Part shown: positions 48,189 to 61,253 of the stretch, piece by piece
How the letters are laid out: the number at the start of each line of letters is the position of its first letter
Numbering within the stretch: position 1 is the first letter of the stretch
Origin: Aptenodytes patagonicus
Lineage: Eukaryota > Chordata > Aves > Sphenisciformes > Spheniscidae
Assembly: GCF_965638725.1 (NCBI RefSeq)
Contig: NC_134949.1
Location: forward strand, 13,452,951-13,516,950
Direction of reading: 5' to 3'
Length of the DNA stretch: 64,000 nucleotides
Made by a program: the position numbers and the translations under genes
Notes under the pieces: generated by a model
What the model was told of the DNA's origin: nothing
The model's database searches: none
The model's input: only the letters and a program-made list of their open reading frames with translations

Positions 48189-51100
48189 CTAAAAGAGAAA
48201 TGTAGGCAATATTTATAATATGTATCTTTCCTACTCCATACAAGTCAATATACAATTTGCATTCAGCAGCCTACATTGTAGATAAGGAGAAATTAATAAT
48301 GGTATTTTTTAAATAGCCTTTTAAACCCAAAAAGGAGTCAGAATAATTAATTGGCTTGATTAGAAAGATGCTGCTCTTTGGAACTGCTGAAAACCAGAAT
48401 TTTCTGAAAAAAAGTCTGTTGGAGATTATGAAAACTTCCAGTAGTTCCAACACTCAGATATGATAGCACTCCAAAAGACAGAACTTGGAAAACATATCTA
48501 GAAAGTATCAGAACCTGTTTAAACATCACAGTAATATTTGTATTAATAACTTTGTTAATTTAAGGAACTGAAATAATTTAAAGGAAAAATTATCTTCCAG
48601 CACAGAAGCAAAAGTCCTAGGTAGTATATGTATGTAGTAGCTGTTCTGTACACATGCATGAAGAGTTAACCTGAGTTCTTCCTAGGAGTATTTCACTTAA
48701 TCAATTGCGTATCTCGCACACGGCTAACATAATATACACAAAGGTTATAAAAATTAAGTAGACAGAAAATCTTTCAGCCAAGTTGAGAGGTTTGGAGAGC
48801 TGACTACAGCTTGGGTGTTTCAATACAGTTCATATCTCTGGTATGTTTGACATTACTGTACACTTAGCTTTTCAATGGATTCCCAGTATTTCTTCTGTGT
48901 TCCCTAAAAAATAAAACATTAATCCCAGAATCCTGTAGCACAGAATCATATTTTGGCTTGTACAGTTTGCTGCAGCACAAAGAATCACTGCAAATCTCAA
49001 AGTCCCAGAAACATATGGGTAAGAATAGCACTACTAATAAAACTATCACCTGAACAGAGCCTCATTGTGTGACCACAAGCTACAGATGAAGCTATAATTC
49101 ATAAAGTGTTAAAGTAATCACTTTGCAATAATTCAACCACTGTGGTAGTTTTGGTGTTATTTCACAGTGCGGTTGTTTTTCATTCAAGATACATAAATTA
49201 AGAAATATACCTTCAGAATAATTAACGTGCATAAAGTCTGTAAGGAATGCAGAGCCTGGCGATACAGTCAACTGAATTAAAAAAAAAAAAAAGATATTCT
49301 GTAACCACACTGGGCTTGAGGGCTGAAATACCCACATTATAACTTTTTAAATAATTGTGCTGTGAATACACATGCTAAGTTTCTCTAGTCAGCTGATTAA
49401 CTGTATATGAACACAGGCCAGACACTGCTTTATCATACATGAAGATAACAAACTGGAAAAATGTGCCAAGGGTATGAGCCACCATATTGCCTGTGTCCAT
49501 TTTTAGCTACTTTTTTACTCACGTCTCTATTATTTCTTAATTCTAATAATCATGATCAATTAATTTTCTTTCTTCTTTTTCACATGTAGTCAAATACTTC
49601 CTGTAATTTAAGAATTCTGAATTGTTAGATTTGCTCTTTCTGTCCCTTTCATTTATCAAAAAATTTTCCATATGACTAAGTTAGAAAAACTTAGACTCTT
49701 AGACTAAGAAAAAACACCAATGAAAAAAGGAAACTGATTAAGAGCACTAAGATGGCTAAGCATTTCAAAACCTGCTCTTAAGATTACCACCAGTATGGCA
49801 CTTCCCTTGATCCTATGAGAAATCCCTAAACGTTTCTAACTCACAATGTGAACTTTTATAGCAATACGCTGTCCAAATAAGAGAAACATAAATACTAACA
49901 ATCCCCTTTTTGTAGTTTCATATCTCTTGAGATATCTCTTTACCAAGTTTAGATGTGTTACAATCTATAACTTTGTTAATGCTGAAACTTTTACAAGTGT
50001 CTGCAAAAGCAATAAAGTAAGTACAGAGTTTTACAATAGCTTTACAACTGCTTAAAACATTTTGTTAAGGCAATTCAGCAATTCTTTAGCAGTAGAGACA
50101 GCAGACACGTGTGCAAACACACTCACAGCCCAAGATTTGGCTTACAGACTGGAAAATCCAGCCGTCTAAATATTAAACCAGAAAATGCAGGCAGCTGTCC
50201 CATCTGCCCAGCTGAACTACCAACATGATGTCACGGTATTACTCCAGCACTTCTCAGCACATCTACATGCAATGTTATCAGATTTTTATACAGCATCAAC
50301 AGGCACAAGAAGTACTTTAGTTACACACTAAAGCAGAATCCCTAAAACTTCACATGATGTCAGAAATTTTAAGATAAGCAGCAATTCTAGCTTCTTTGTA
50401 CTATTTTATAGAATCATAGAATAGTTTGGGTTGGAAGGGACCTCTAAAGGTCATCTAGTCCAAACCCCCTGCAATGAGCAGGGACATCCTCAACTAGATC
50501 AGGTTGCTCAGAGCCCCGTCCAACCTGACCTTGAACGTTTCCAGGGACGGGGCATCCACCACCTCTCTGGGCAACTTGTGCCAGTGTTTCACCATCCTCA
50601 GCGTAAAAAATTTCTTCCTTAGATCTAGCCTAAATCGACCCGCCCTTTAGTTTAAAGCCATTCCCCCTTGTCCTGTCGCAACAGGCCCTGCTAAAAAGTC
50701 TGCCGCCATCTTTTTTATCAGCCCCCTTTAAGTACTGATAGGCTGCAAGAAGGTCTCCCCAGAGCCTTCTCTTCTCCAGGCTGAACAACCCCAACTCTCT
50801 CAGCCTTTCTTCATAGGAGAGGTGTTCCATCCCCCTGATCATTTTCATGGCCCTCTTCTGGACCCGCTCCAGCAGGTCTGTGTCTTTCTTATGCTGAGGG
50901 CTCCAGAGCTGGACGCAGTGCTCCAGGTGGGGTCTCACCAGAGCAGAGTAGAGGGGCAGAATCACCTCCCTCGACCTGCTGGCCACGCTTCTTTTGATGC
51001 AGCCCAGGATTGGCCTTCTGGGCTGCGAGCGCACATTGCCAGCTCATGTCCAGCTTTTCATCTGCCAGTACCCCCAAGTCCTTCTCGGCAGGGCTGCTCT

Positions 51101-53290
51101 CAATCCCTTCATCCCCCAGCCTGTATTGATAGCGGGGGTTGCCCCGACCCCGGTGCAGGACCTTGCACTTGGCCTTGTGAAACCTCATGAGGTTCACACA
51201 GGCCCACTTCTCCAGCTTGTCCAGGTCCCTCTGGATGGCATCCCGTCCCTCTGGCGTGTCAACCGCACCACTCAGCTTGGTGTCATCTGCAAACTTGCTG
51301 AGGGTGCCCTCGATCCCACTGTCTGTGTCATTGATGAAGATATTCAACAGTACCGGTCCCAATACGGACCCCTGCGGGACGCCACTCATCACCAATCTCC
51401 ATCTGGACATTGAGCCGTTGACCACTACCCTCTGGATGCGACCATCTAACCAATTCCTCACCCACCGCACAGTCCACCCATCAAATCCTTACCTCTCCAG
51501 TTTAGAGAGAAGCATGTTGGGGGGGACCGTGTCAGAGGCCTTACAGAGGTCCAGATAGACGACATCTGTAGCCCTTCCCATATCCACTGATGTAGTCACC
51601 CCATCATAGAAGGCCACTAGGTTAGTCAGGCAGGACTTGCCCTTGGTGAAGCCATGCTGGCTGTCTCGAATCACCTGCCTGTCCTCCAGGTGCCTTAGCA
51701 TAGCTTCCAGGAGGATCTGTTCCATGATCTTCCCAGGCACAGAGGTGAGACTGACTGGCCTGTAGTTCCCCGGGTCTTCCTTTTTTCCCTTTTGAAAAAT
51801 GGGGGTGATGTTTCCCCTTTTCCAGTCAGTGGGAACTTCACCGGACTGCCACGACTTCTCAAATACAATGGATAGTGGCTTAGCAGCTTCATCCGCCAGT
51901 TCCTTCAGGACCCACGGATGGATCTCATCGGGTCCCATGGACTTGTGCACCTTCAGGTGCCTTAGATGGTCTCGAACCTGATCTTCTCCCACAGTGGGTG
52001 GCTCTTCATTCTCCCAGTCCCCGCCTTTGCCTCCTGCAGCTTGGGCGGTGAGGCTTGAGCACGTGCCGGTGAAGACTGAGGCAAAAAAGACATTGAGTAC
52101 CTCTGCCTTCTCCACGTTCCGGGTAACCAGGTCTCCCATTTTGTTCTGGAGAGGGCCCACATTTTCCCTCGTCTTCCTTTTATCCCTGACGTACCTATAG
52201 AATCTTTTCTTGTTGCCCTTGATGTCCCTGGCCAGATTTAATTCTATCAGGGCTTTAGCTTTCCTAACCTGATCCCTGGCTGCTCGGACAATTTCTCTGT
52301 ATTCCTCCCAGGCTACCCGTCCTTGCTTCCACCCTCTGTAGGCTTCCTTTTTGTGTTTGAGTTTGTCCAGGAGCTCCTTGTTCATCCATGCAGGCCTCCT
52401 GGCGTTTTTGCCTGACTTCCTCTTTGTTGGGGTGCATCGCTCCTGAGCTTGAAGGAGGTGATCCTTGAATATTACCCAGCTTTCTTGGGCCCCTCTTCCC
52501 TCCAGGGCTTTGTCCCATGGCACTCTACCAAGCAGATCCCTGAAGAGGCCAAAGTCTGCTCTCCTGAAGTCCACGGTAGTGAGCTTGCTGTGCGCCCTCC
52601 TCAATGCCCTAAGGATCTTGAACTCCACCAAAATCTGTTGATTTTAAATGTATGGAGGTTTTGCCTTCCCTGTTCCCTCCCACCCTTGACTCCATCACCG
52701 TGCCACAAAACAGGGAACAAGGCTGCAGCTTTGGAAGTGCTTTCATTTGTCTTTGTTTCTACCGATACATGACACACCTGAAGTGGAAAACAGTCTTCAC
52801 ATAAAATATATCCTTCCTCTACAACATAAATTACAATGTTGTCTTGGTAATTGTAAAAAATTGGCAGTTTTGTTTATATCTTAGTACTAGGTAGTTATAA
52901 AGTATTATTTTAATATTCACAAAATTAAACAATATCCACATTTTAATAGAGTTGTGGCACTGGAATTGTCTTTGGTTATCATTTTCATCTTCTTCGTAGT
53001 CACATTCCAGCACTAAAATATGCCATGGCTATTAAATAATATTACATCTACAGTTAATTTTTTTGCTTGAACTGGAGTAATAACGAATGGATTTTTGAAA
53101 ACATGATACAGGAACAAAAACCTATTTGTATAAAATATTTTTTTAAATATTAAGATACCAATATTAACATTCTAAGAATTTATTTTTAAAACTGAAAGAT
53201 GTGTTAACAGGACTTATTACAAGTATAATTAATTAACTTTACTAAAATTCCTTTGCAATGGTTTACAGAAATCTGGATGTGATCTGGTAC
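48189..53290 (-). other. FBXL13: FBXL13 intron between window exons 4 and 5
   Basis: This intron is about 5.1 kb. CR1 copy 3 (50408-52630) fills the part nearer the donor. The rest, about 48200-50400 and 52640-53280, is AT-rich with no recognised gene or repeat. Confidence 0.77.
50408..52630 (-). mobile_element. CR1 LINE copy 3, longest copy, 5'-truncated
   Basis: Coding strand is minus, as for FBXL13. The 3' end has the CR1 tail ('atagaatcatagaatag'). A 380-codon frame (51489-52631) covers the linker after the endonuclease ([40 protein letters not shown]) and the front of the reverse transcriptase ([20 protein letters not shown]) until TAA at 51489-51491. A second frame (50889-51470) holds [20 protein letters not shown] and the FADDTKLSG catalytic block. 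The endonuclease is absent. A 5-bp deletion near 51008 breaks the frame, as in copy 2. The element is about 2.2 kb, against roughly 4.5 kb for full-length CR1. Confidence 0.95.
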
Positions 53291-53453
53291 CTTATGCAGT
53301 CTGCTACATTCAGTACAAGAATATGCTTCAATGGTGAAATCATCTTAAGACCAGCATCTGTAATCTTCTGGCAATCAGCCATATGAATATGCCTGATGTA
53401 TGGGCAGCATTTACTCATCAACTTGAAACTTAAATCAGTAATTTGGTTATTCC
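53291..53453 (-). CDS. FBXL13: FBXL13 exon 4 of 10 in window: LRRs
   Basis: Acceptor 'tatatatttcaacag', donor ATAAG|gtacca. The exon is 2 + 53 codons + 2 and joins both neighbours in frame. Its peptide begins NNQITDLSFKLMSKCCPYIR, followed by HIHMADCQKITDAGLKMISP and ends ILVLNVADCIR. Two cysteine-type strands (IRHIHMADCQKITD and ILVLNVADCIR-LSD) and an intervening helix are visible. The upstream junction gives EG-NNQITD, which corresponds to the EGN..VTD block of the mammalian protein. Confidence 0.95.
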
Positions 53454-53609
53454 CTGTTGAAATATATAAAGATGTAAGTTACACATCTGACATACATTAA
53501 GGGCCTGATCCAAATACCCATTGAAATCAGTTGAAAGATTTATTTCAAATTATCTGGATGAATTTTAAAAATACATCATCCTAATAATTTTGTGAATTAT
53601 TATACTAAC
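53454..53609 (-). other. FBXL13: Short (156 bp) FBXL13 intron carrying an ancient repeat motif
   Basis: GT at 53609-53608 and AG at 53455-53454. Unlike the other FBXL13 introns here it is only 156 bp. Its centre (53501-53537) carries 'gggcctgatccaaatacc' followed by 'cattgaaatcagttgaaag', a motif I know as an old amniote interspersed repeat, whose family I cannot name. Confidence 0.8.
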
Positions 53610-53727
53610 CTTCAATGCTGACCTTGACAAGTTTACATTCAGCAAGGGCTTTAAAAGTTGTATCAGAAAGATGTGGAGAGTCAAGAAAGACAACAGACAT
53701 TATCTGTTGGCATTTTTCAACCAGAGC
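53610..53727 (-). CDS. FBXL13: FBXL13 exon 3 of 10 in window: LRR
   Basis: Acceptor 'tttttcccttcaaag', donor GAAG|gttagt, 39 codons + 1. The peptide begins ALVEKCQQIMSVVFLDSPHL, followed by SDTTFKALAECKLVKVSIE. It has the family's ALVEKC helix and an atypical strand (MSVVFLDSPHLSD) in which the consensus cysteine is replaced, as in the mammalian orthologue (GAPHISD). Confidence 0.95.
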
Positions 53728-54359
53728 CTTTGAAGGGAAAAAGGTGAAATACAATATTCATATACCTATGCTGTCACGTAACAAAAGATGAGCAAATATT
53801 CTGCATATAATACCGAATGTTACAATTTCAAGCAAATAGTTATAATTCATTTTAACAGTAACTTCTAGACAGTGAGCGGTATATAAACTGAAATTCTCCA
53901 TATATTTATTATGTTTGGGAACACAAGGAAAAGTAGTAAGTAACTGGAGACATGAAGTATGGCAGACACCCGAGACAGTGATCTAGTTAACAATCACTTT
54001 TGCAGAAGCCTGAAAATTCTTTTTTGATGGGTGAAATCAGTAGCAGAATGCTGTTCCCATATATTATATTTGCTTTAACACTGAAAAAACTGACAAACTC
54101 TCATTTATAAACTGGAAGACCGTAATTCAGCCATACTGATGTAGCAAAAGAAGACAAGACAACTGAAATTTTCTGAAAGTGACTGCAAGCGAGCAAGATT
54201 TAGAAACATAATTAGACAATAGTTTTAAAAAATGTTTTTTGGGAGAAATTTTCCTCTTAAATTGTACCTGCATAACTTTCTTTAAAGTCAGTTGAGAGGA
54301 TAACCCAGTTCCAACATCAGAAAATTTCTCAAAGTACAGATTTATTTTCAATTTCTTAC
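53728..54359 (-). other. FBXL13: FBXL13 intron between window exons 2 and 3
   Basis: This is a 632-bp AT-rich intron with canonical ends. Nothing recognised inside. Confidence 0.85.
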
Positions 54360-54458
54360 TTGAATACATCTGTCTGTAAGAGTTGGCATTTTGTTGATTA
54401 GCAAATCTTGAATCCTACTGCAGCCATTGGCAATATTTCTGAAGCCATCAACTGAAAT
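54360..54458 (-). CDS. FBXL13: FBXL13 exon 2 of 10 in window: LRR
   Basis: Acceptor 'tttcttacttag', donor CAA|gtaaga, 33 codons, phase 0 at both ends. It reads ISVDGFRNIANGCSRIQDLL, then INKMPTLTDRCIQ. It continues the upstream GCIQ-ISVDGF turn and supplies one LRR with the MPTLTD block that is highly recognisable in FBXL13. Confidence 0.95.
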
Positions 54459-55072
54459 CTAAGTAAGAAATAAAACATTTAGTCTTAGCAAGCCTAACAA
54501 AAACAATACAGGAAAGGCTTGAGATATTTTCAATACTTTAAAATCATAGGTACCTAGGTGCTCACTAAAACAAGAAATGCATTAATCCCATTAAAAGAAA
54601 AACAGACCCGTGAGGTATACAGATTATTCTGAAATTTTAACAACGTAATCCAAATCCAGGATCTGTTCCAAAAATGTGTCTACTAAGCAAGCAAGAGTAA
54701 GGCACAACAATTTCTACAGTCAACACCATTTATGGGCGTAGCAATGAATGTCATTGTCACATCCTTCTACCTTTGTTTTCCCAGCCTTATGAGGTATTCA
54801 CACATGGCAGATGCTCACATCTAGTTTGAAGCAAGGTTTGAATGTGGTAAAATATCCTCATTGTTTTTTCCAGATCCATAGTGAAATATGTGTTAAATTC
54901 AGATGGGACGCAAAGAAAGATCCTACACAATCACAATAACATGAAGCTTGTTTACAGAATCCTTCATGTAGGACCATATCACCAACTCTGCATACTCTAA
55001 CAGAGCAATACTCAGTGAAAGTATGAATGGACAGATGGATCTGTCAATTCAGTTTACTCCCTTTATCACTCC

Positions 55073-55105
55073 AGGGAGTGACTTTAGGGAGTGACTCTAG
55101 GGACT
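55073..55105. repeat. Short tandem repeat, 13-bp unit
   Basis: Units AGGGAGTGACTTT and AGGGAGTGACTCT followed by a partial AGGGACT. Confidence 0.85.
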
Positions 55106-58100
55106 CAGTTCTTCAACTGCCCAAATTCAATAGATGTCAGTTCACTCTTGGGCATACAAAGTCGTTCCTTGGACATATAAATCCTGTGTAAAGTACAGGA
55201 CAGTTTCCTTTTAGCCCCATGTTCTACAGACAACATGGATGTGAACCATTCCTCCCCGTGAAATAGGCCCCCTGATATTTGCATGTAGAGATCTCACTAT
55301 TTCTCAGGGTTTTGAAGTTGTATAATATCATAATCTTGTGCAACTCAAGCTACAGCCGTGCTCTGCACCAGGAATTCATTTGCAAAATATCCACAAAAAA
55401 AGCAGTCTGGCACGTTCTCCTGGGTACCAAATAAGGCCGGTGGAGACAAGAATCCAAAGGAGGAAACTTCAAAGATAAAGCATACTGGGAGGGATTCTTG
55501 CTGTACTCCACCTCTCCAGCTGCTGCAGAAGCCTGATTTGCTTAGTTACATTGCTTAAGGGGAGCGGCAGCGTAAAACACAGGCTTTGCCTAGGGTATAC
55601 ACGTTGTCTGACAGTGGATACCATTAGCAGACGGGAGATAGTCACAGAAAAGCAAGCCAGAAGCTAAGCAGCGGATAATCACCCATCACATGTCAGTATG
55701 GTAGCAGTGCACCAGAAGATGCTTCCAGTTCTTGCACTTGCAGCCTCCAACCTTTGTAGCACATTTGACTGCTCCCCACAACTACTTATCAGTGGAAACA
55801 AGGGTCAAGCCTGCTTTCCTTCCACTCCAGCGTTGAGCAAGGAGTTTAACACGTTGGGTTTCTGGCTCTCCTTCTTTTTGCAAACTTAACGTTTGAGTTC
55901 TTTTTGCATGTGAAATTTTTTTTCATGAACCGAGTATCTGACTTTAAGTTATTATCAAGGCAGACTGTCTTTTTTTTTTCTGGCATAATGCCCCATCTTT
56001 TACTTATGGCCAGGTTGGCTTGCTCTTATTTTCAGGCTGGAGTGGCCTTTTAAACAGATTCTTTATAAATTGTTTTAAATATTTTTATGTTAAATGTCTT
56101 ATCTCTCCTTCGTAAGGGATTGTGGCACTCTGCACTTTTTCCTTTGTGTAGGGGGTGCAGCACTAGAGGGGAACTGGCTACATGTCTGTCAAATGTGTTC
56201 TTAAGCAGGTCTCATGTCCAGACAGACAGAATATGGTGGAGCTCATGACACACACACTGGCACTGTTAGCACTGTGGATGCAAATAGTCCGATGTGTTCT
56301 AAGCTCAGGGAAAGTTTAGCATGAATGTTTTTCCTACAGTGGGTCTGTAACAGCCTGCAAAATGACAGAGTGAAAACCCTACCATCAAAATAACTATAGG
56401 AAGTATTTTACAGATAATGCGTGGCAATATAAATCCCATCAACTACCCTCTGCCAGCTGCCTGTGTTCAAGGTCAGGTCTGATACGGTGCAGCTGTGTAA
56501 CCCTGGATCAGGCTCCTCTGAAAACAGCTATATTGTAAGAAAGAGCTGAGGAAGGAAAAAAGGCAAAATCTTGGTGGGTGGGAGGGAAGGCTGCAGAAAA
56601 GGATTATACAGAAAGATAACCATCTTGTAACCACAAGCTGGTCAGAGCATGTAGAGCCTGTTGGCGCACTCCAGGCTCTCACACCCCCTCCAACTGAGAC
56701 ACGTCTGCTGGACAAAAGGACACCATGACTTTGGGAATGTGGTTGATGTGGGTAACACATCAGTAAGGATCTGCAGATAGTACTGCAGACCTCACCCATC
56801 AGCATGGATAGGTTAGATTTGCCCACTCCAAATGATTGCAAAACAACCAGTACTAGTGTAGGGCTACTATGGCAAAGGCAACCCTCTTTTCAACTGGTCG
56901 TGATCACCAGAAGGTAAAATGTCGGCATGGAAAGATGGGTGCTAGTTCTCAGGACAGAATATGAAATTCAGTTGTCCAAATTCCACAGTTTTGTACTCAC
57001 TATTGGTATATGTAATGTAGGACAATGTAATCCTATCTCCAGTTTCCTCAGCCCAAAACCTCTGGTCTGTATGAAAGGGATTAGCTTAAATTGTGAACAT
57101 CACGCAAGCAGCTGCCTGAGGGAGGTATTGGGAAATCTCCATTCTCTGCTGGTCAAGAAGCACTAATTGCTTTAACATGGCGTGACCAATTCATTCAAGT
57201 AAGAGTTTACCTGACCCTGCCACAGGCCTCCTCATTGTTGGCTCTCAAGCAGCACAACAGAAGACAGCACATTTCTACAACACGCACCAAGTAGTTTAAT
57301 ATGTTAAAGTGAAACAAATCACCCCTAGAATTTTCAGTTGGAGAGGTGAATTTCTGGTAATTGAGTCTTGTTCTTGGTCCATATACTACAAAGAGCAAAC
57401 CATTCCCAAGAGAAGAGAGGGTATGTTACATCACACAGTTTGTTGTAATACATGGTAATAACACTGTCCATTATAATCTGAACATGATGCCTTTTCAAAA
57501 CAAGACTGAGGTTTTCACTCTTCTAAAAAATCAGTCAGAGTTTGTTAAGCAGTTTGAGTATGCTTTAGCTGTTATGACAGTAGGATTTCCTTTGTAACTG
57601 CTGAACAGATTTGCTATAATGAGAAGGAATAACTCTGCTCCCAAGGAACAGTCACTCAAAAGCTGAGATAGTGCAGAACTTGCCATATTCAGCTATGCTT
57701 ATTGTTCAAACTGAAGAGATTTTGTACGACAGTTCAAATGCATGTATCAATTGTAACCAACTACAACTTACTCCTATGACTGCTAATCAAAGGAAGGTAT
57801 GGGGCTTAATGGGGCCTGCTGCCAATTGTCCTTGGGATTTTTTTTTTTATCATGAACACATTGTTAACTGTTAAGAGTACCTACCTAGGTTGGTGATCAC
57901 AGTTAGATACAGAGAGTAGGAATACAAGATCCCTCATGTCTAGGTACCTAAAATTCAGATGCAAATACAATTAAATGATGGATCCGAGTTACATTGCATT
58001 ACTTGTTGCTTTGGCCAAGATTTCAAAAATATCACTGAAAAAACCTAAATGCAGATTCAGGAGCCTAGTTTTAAGCTCCTGACTTTGCAAATGTTAGCCA

Positions 58101-60984
58101 TTTAACTGAGCAGTAAGACAAATATTTGTGAGACTTACAGGTTGTTCTGATAATTGTAGAAGAGGAATCACAGTTGAGAAGACTTTAAAATCAGGGAAAT
58201 AGGTAGGAAAAATGCTAAGAAGTCAAGAAAGTGCCAATAATATTGACGATGATTTAAAAAATAGACTGCAAATCCTAAAGCCTTTGTTTACTCCACTGAA
58301 ATTAGGAATATAACCGAGGTGTCTATGTTAGACAGTTATGAAACCTGGGATCTCTGTATAGCAAACAAAGAGCAAGAAAGATCCCAAGACAGGTCAGACC
58401 TGAAAATTTCTGAATCACCTCTGGAGACCTCTCTCCCTCTCTAATTGTTATATAGAAAAATTAAGGTAATTTTCTAGGTACTACCTTAGGTTAGACGCCT
58501 AAAATTAAGTGAAATTCCCATTCTCAAAGGGATAGATAGTAGGTAGCAGGTAATCAGATCAAACTCAACAAAGTTGAGGGACAGAAGTAGCATATCTGTT
58601 TCTGGAATTCAGTAATGATTGCATAATGTTAACTGCAGCCTAAAGGACTTTTAATCTCTTTGCCTGGAAAAACCACTGTTTGCTTAACATAGCCATTTGA
58701 TACCACAAATAGCAGCAATTTAGTGTTTTCCTCCGTGCAAGCCAAAAACAATTATATTGAAGCAGCTAATAATACTCCTGCACAGATTGTTTCAAAATTT
58801 TTTCACTTGAACTGGTTTTTAACTTAAAGCTGGATAATGGATATCAGGCATCAGGCTGACAAAGTTTCAGTGTGAAACATTTGGATAAGATTCAACTAAA
58901 TTAGTCAACATTTAGATGCTGCTGCAATATCATATATATTTGTCTTATTTTTCTTTATTCCTAGAACAATAAAATCTTCATCTTGAATTTCTTTTCTAAA
59001 GCACTTATGTATTATCTATGAAACTTCAGGCACTCTTGAAGATAAGGTGTAGAAATATGAAATTTTGTGCACATTTTAGTAAACCAATTGCTTTCTCAAC
59101 TCACTTGGAATTTCAGTGTTTGATAGATTGCCTCAAGAGCGAACAGCTTGACCTGAGAATCAATGTTAGGATACAGATGGAATTTAATACTGCATTCTTT
59201 GCCCTGGATCAGTAAAATCCCACTTAAACCTCCTTCTTCAAACCAATTGTGAGGGAGGATGCTTTGAAGGTTATTACGAGTCTTAGATCCTATTTAATTC
59301 TGAAAAACAGACTTTTCCTGCATGACTCAGTAAGATAATTTTATAAATGTATTATTCTTCTTGCATGTACAGGATCAGAAGTCAATGCAATGATTGTATA
59401 TAAAATATAATTCCTTGTCTGTGAGGAGTTTTCAGTCTAATATGATTTGGTTTTTTTCTTAACTGTATGCTAGTATACTGTGATCTGAAATGAAAGTACA
59501 TCAAAACAAACATGGAGCAAACCACAGCTAAAGATTTGTCCCCATAGATTTAGAAAATAAATGTAGTGAAATGATGAAATGCTTGTAAGAATGTCAAAAT
59601 TAATTTCATGTCATCTTTTTAAAGTTTCTTAATTCCAAACAATAGGAATACACAGAATTTTTATTCAGATTTTGGCTTATTTGCTACACATACAGTACTG
59701 CTTTAAAATTCCTTCTTTCTCCCCCTGAACCGATGGTATTTGTCGAATCCACCCTGCAAGGCAGAACGCTGTCTACAGCGCAGAAGGGATTTTGAAGAAA
59801 CACTATTCTATGATTCTAGTATTGTCAATGCATTGTGAGTGCAGAAACTTGAAAATCAGTGTTCAGGATTGAGGAAGTACTCTTGTGGTGCACAAGGGGC
59901 TATCTTTTTTTTTATTCTGTGTTTGTAAAGAATGATAAAATGAATTGTGACATCCTTTGAGATGTTTGGCACGTTACATTGATGGCTTGCCCCACATGTT
60001 ATTTTTCTTTTAATTTTCCACTGTCAAAAAAAGCTTATATTAACATACTACTGAATTAGCATATTTCTAAAAACAGAGAATAGTGCATGTGTAACTTATA
60101 ATAAAGCATTCTTCAGTTACACGAGTTTGTACTCAGGAAATGTAAACAATGAGTCCTCTTCTTCAATAAATAAAGAACATGGCTCAGATTTTCTTCCCAA
60201 GTGATGGCCCTTTTTTGCTGCTTGATATGTCTGAAGAAGCCAGAATTTGACAGTAGCTGCCAAAATGAGAATTCTCCCAATGAAGCCAGAGCACGAAGAA
60301 CTCAGATGGTGAAAACTGGTGAAGCCTACACGTTTGCCCATAGCTTCTCTGACATCCCCACAAACACTGCAGAATGTCAAGAAATGAAAGGGTCAAATTT
60401 ATTTTTCCCAGTGGTTTGTGATCTCTTATCCAGCTGTTGTAAACTACAGCAATTGATAGACCACTCTAACACATTTTGGGCCAGAATAGTTCCAGTCTGA
60501 AAATCACCCATAGACATTGGCACCAAGAATAAAAAGTCAATTTCTTTGAAAATCTCCATGTTTCTAATTTAACTGAAAACATCTCTCACCAAACTGTTCT
60601 AGTTGTATAATCTCAATCTAACATGTCGGTAAATGACATGCAATTGCTTTATGCCCTTCTGTCTTTTCCATTTTGTGTCTAATAGCAGAAAATTTTCCAC
60701 CTATACTGTTCAGCTTCAGAAGCAGGACAAAGAAATCTTATGCTTTCTAGGTAATTCACTGAGAATATCAATGGTGTAACAGGACACCTTTTGAGCAGGA
60801 CACAAGAGAATCTCTATGTTTTTATGAAAATATCTTGAAACTCATTAATGAAAATACTTACCACTCATGTCATAAAGATACAACCTTAATTTATTTATGC
60901 AAAAGACCCATACCTACAATTCATCCAGTATTATTACCATGTATTAATATAATAGTCAAAGGAAAGACTCTTGTTTTATGACAA

Positions 60985-61085
60985 AAGACTAGAAAATGTG
61001 TGCTCAATTCCCAGTTTTTTGCCTAACTATATTTTAGCAAGCTATTTAAATGCCCTGGTCCTCAAGTTGCCACTTGCAAAATCAT
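60985..61085 (+). mobile_element. Weak MIR-like SINE remnant
   Basis: 'tgtgctcaattcccag', then 'agcaagctatttaaatgccc' and 'ctcaagttgccacttgcaaa' occur in the order of a MIR body (B-box side, core, tail). It is strongly diverged and the tail motif is degraded. Confidence 0.35.
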
Positions 61086-61227
61086 TAACATAATCATCCA
61101 TTTTACAGATGGGCTTTCTAAATAGACATTCAAATCCCACAGTAGTAATGGTCATATAAGAACTCATATAAAAAGAACTGTAGTGCTAAAATGAAGGAAA
61201 AAACAGGAAACATGAAAAAACAGGAAA

Positions 61228-61253
61228 AATATATATTCTGTAGAATATATATT
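61228..61253. repeat. Perfect 12-bp inverted repeat, 2-nt spacer
   Basis: Arm AATATATATTCT, spacer GT, arm AGAATATATATT. It can extrude as a cruciform or form a hairpin in RNA. It is intronic in FBXL13, with no known function. Confidence 0.85.

Noticed and set aside
50822..51558. Overlapping + strand frames of 122-139 codons, repeated at 31394-32131
   Set aside because: These are the antisense shadow of the CR1 ORF2 sequence on the minus strand and recur in each CR1 copy.
56473..56841. 122-codon minus-strand frame in the largest FBXL13 intron
   Set aside because: Low-complexity Ser/Phe-rich translation, no LRR pattern, and the neighbouring FBXL13 exons already join in frame without it.
59795..59820. 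'cactattctatgattctag' as a CR1 3' terminus
   Set aside because: Only about 16 bases match the CR1 tail and there is no CR1 body on either side. It may be chance or an extreme truncation.
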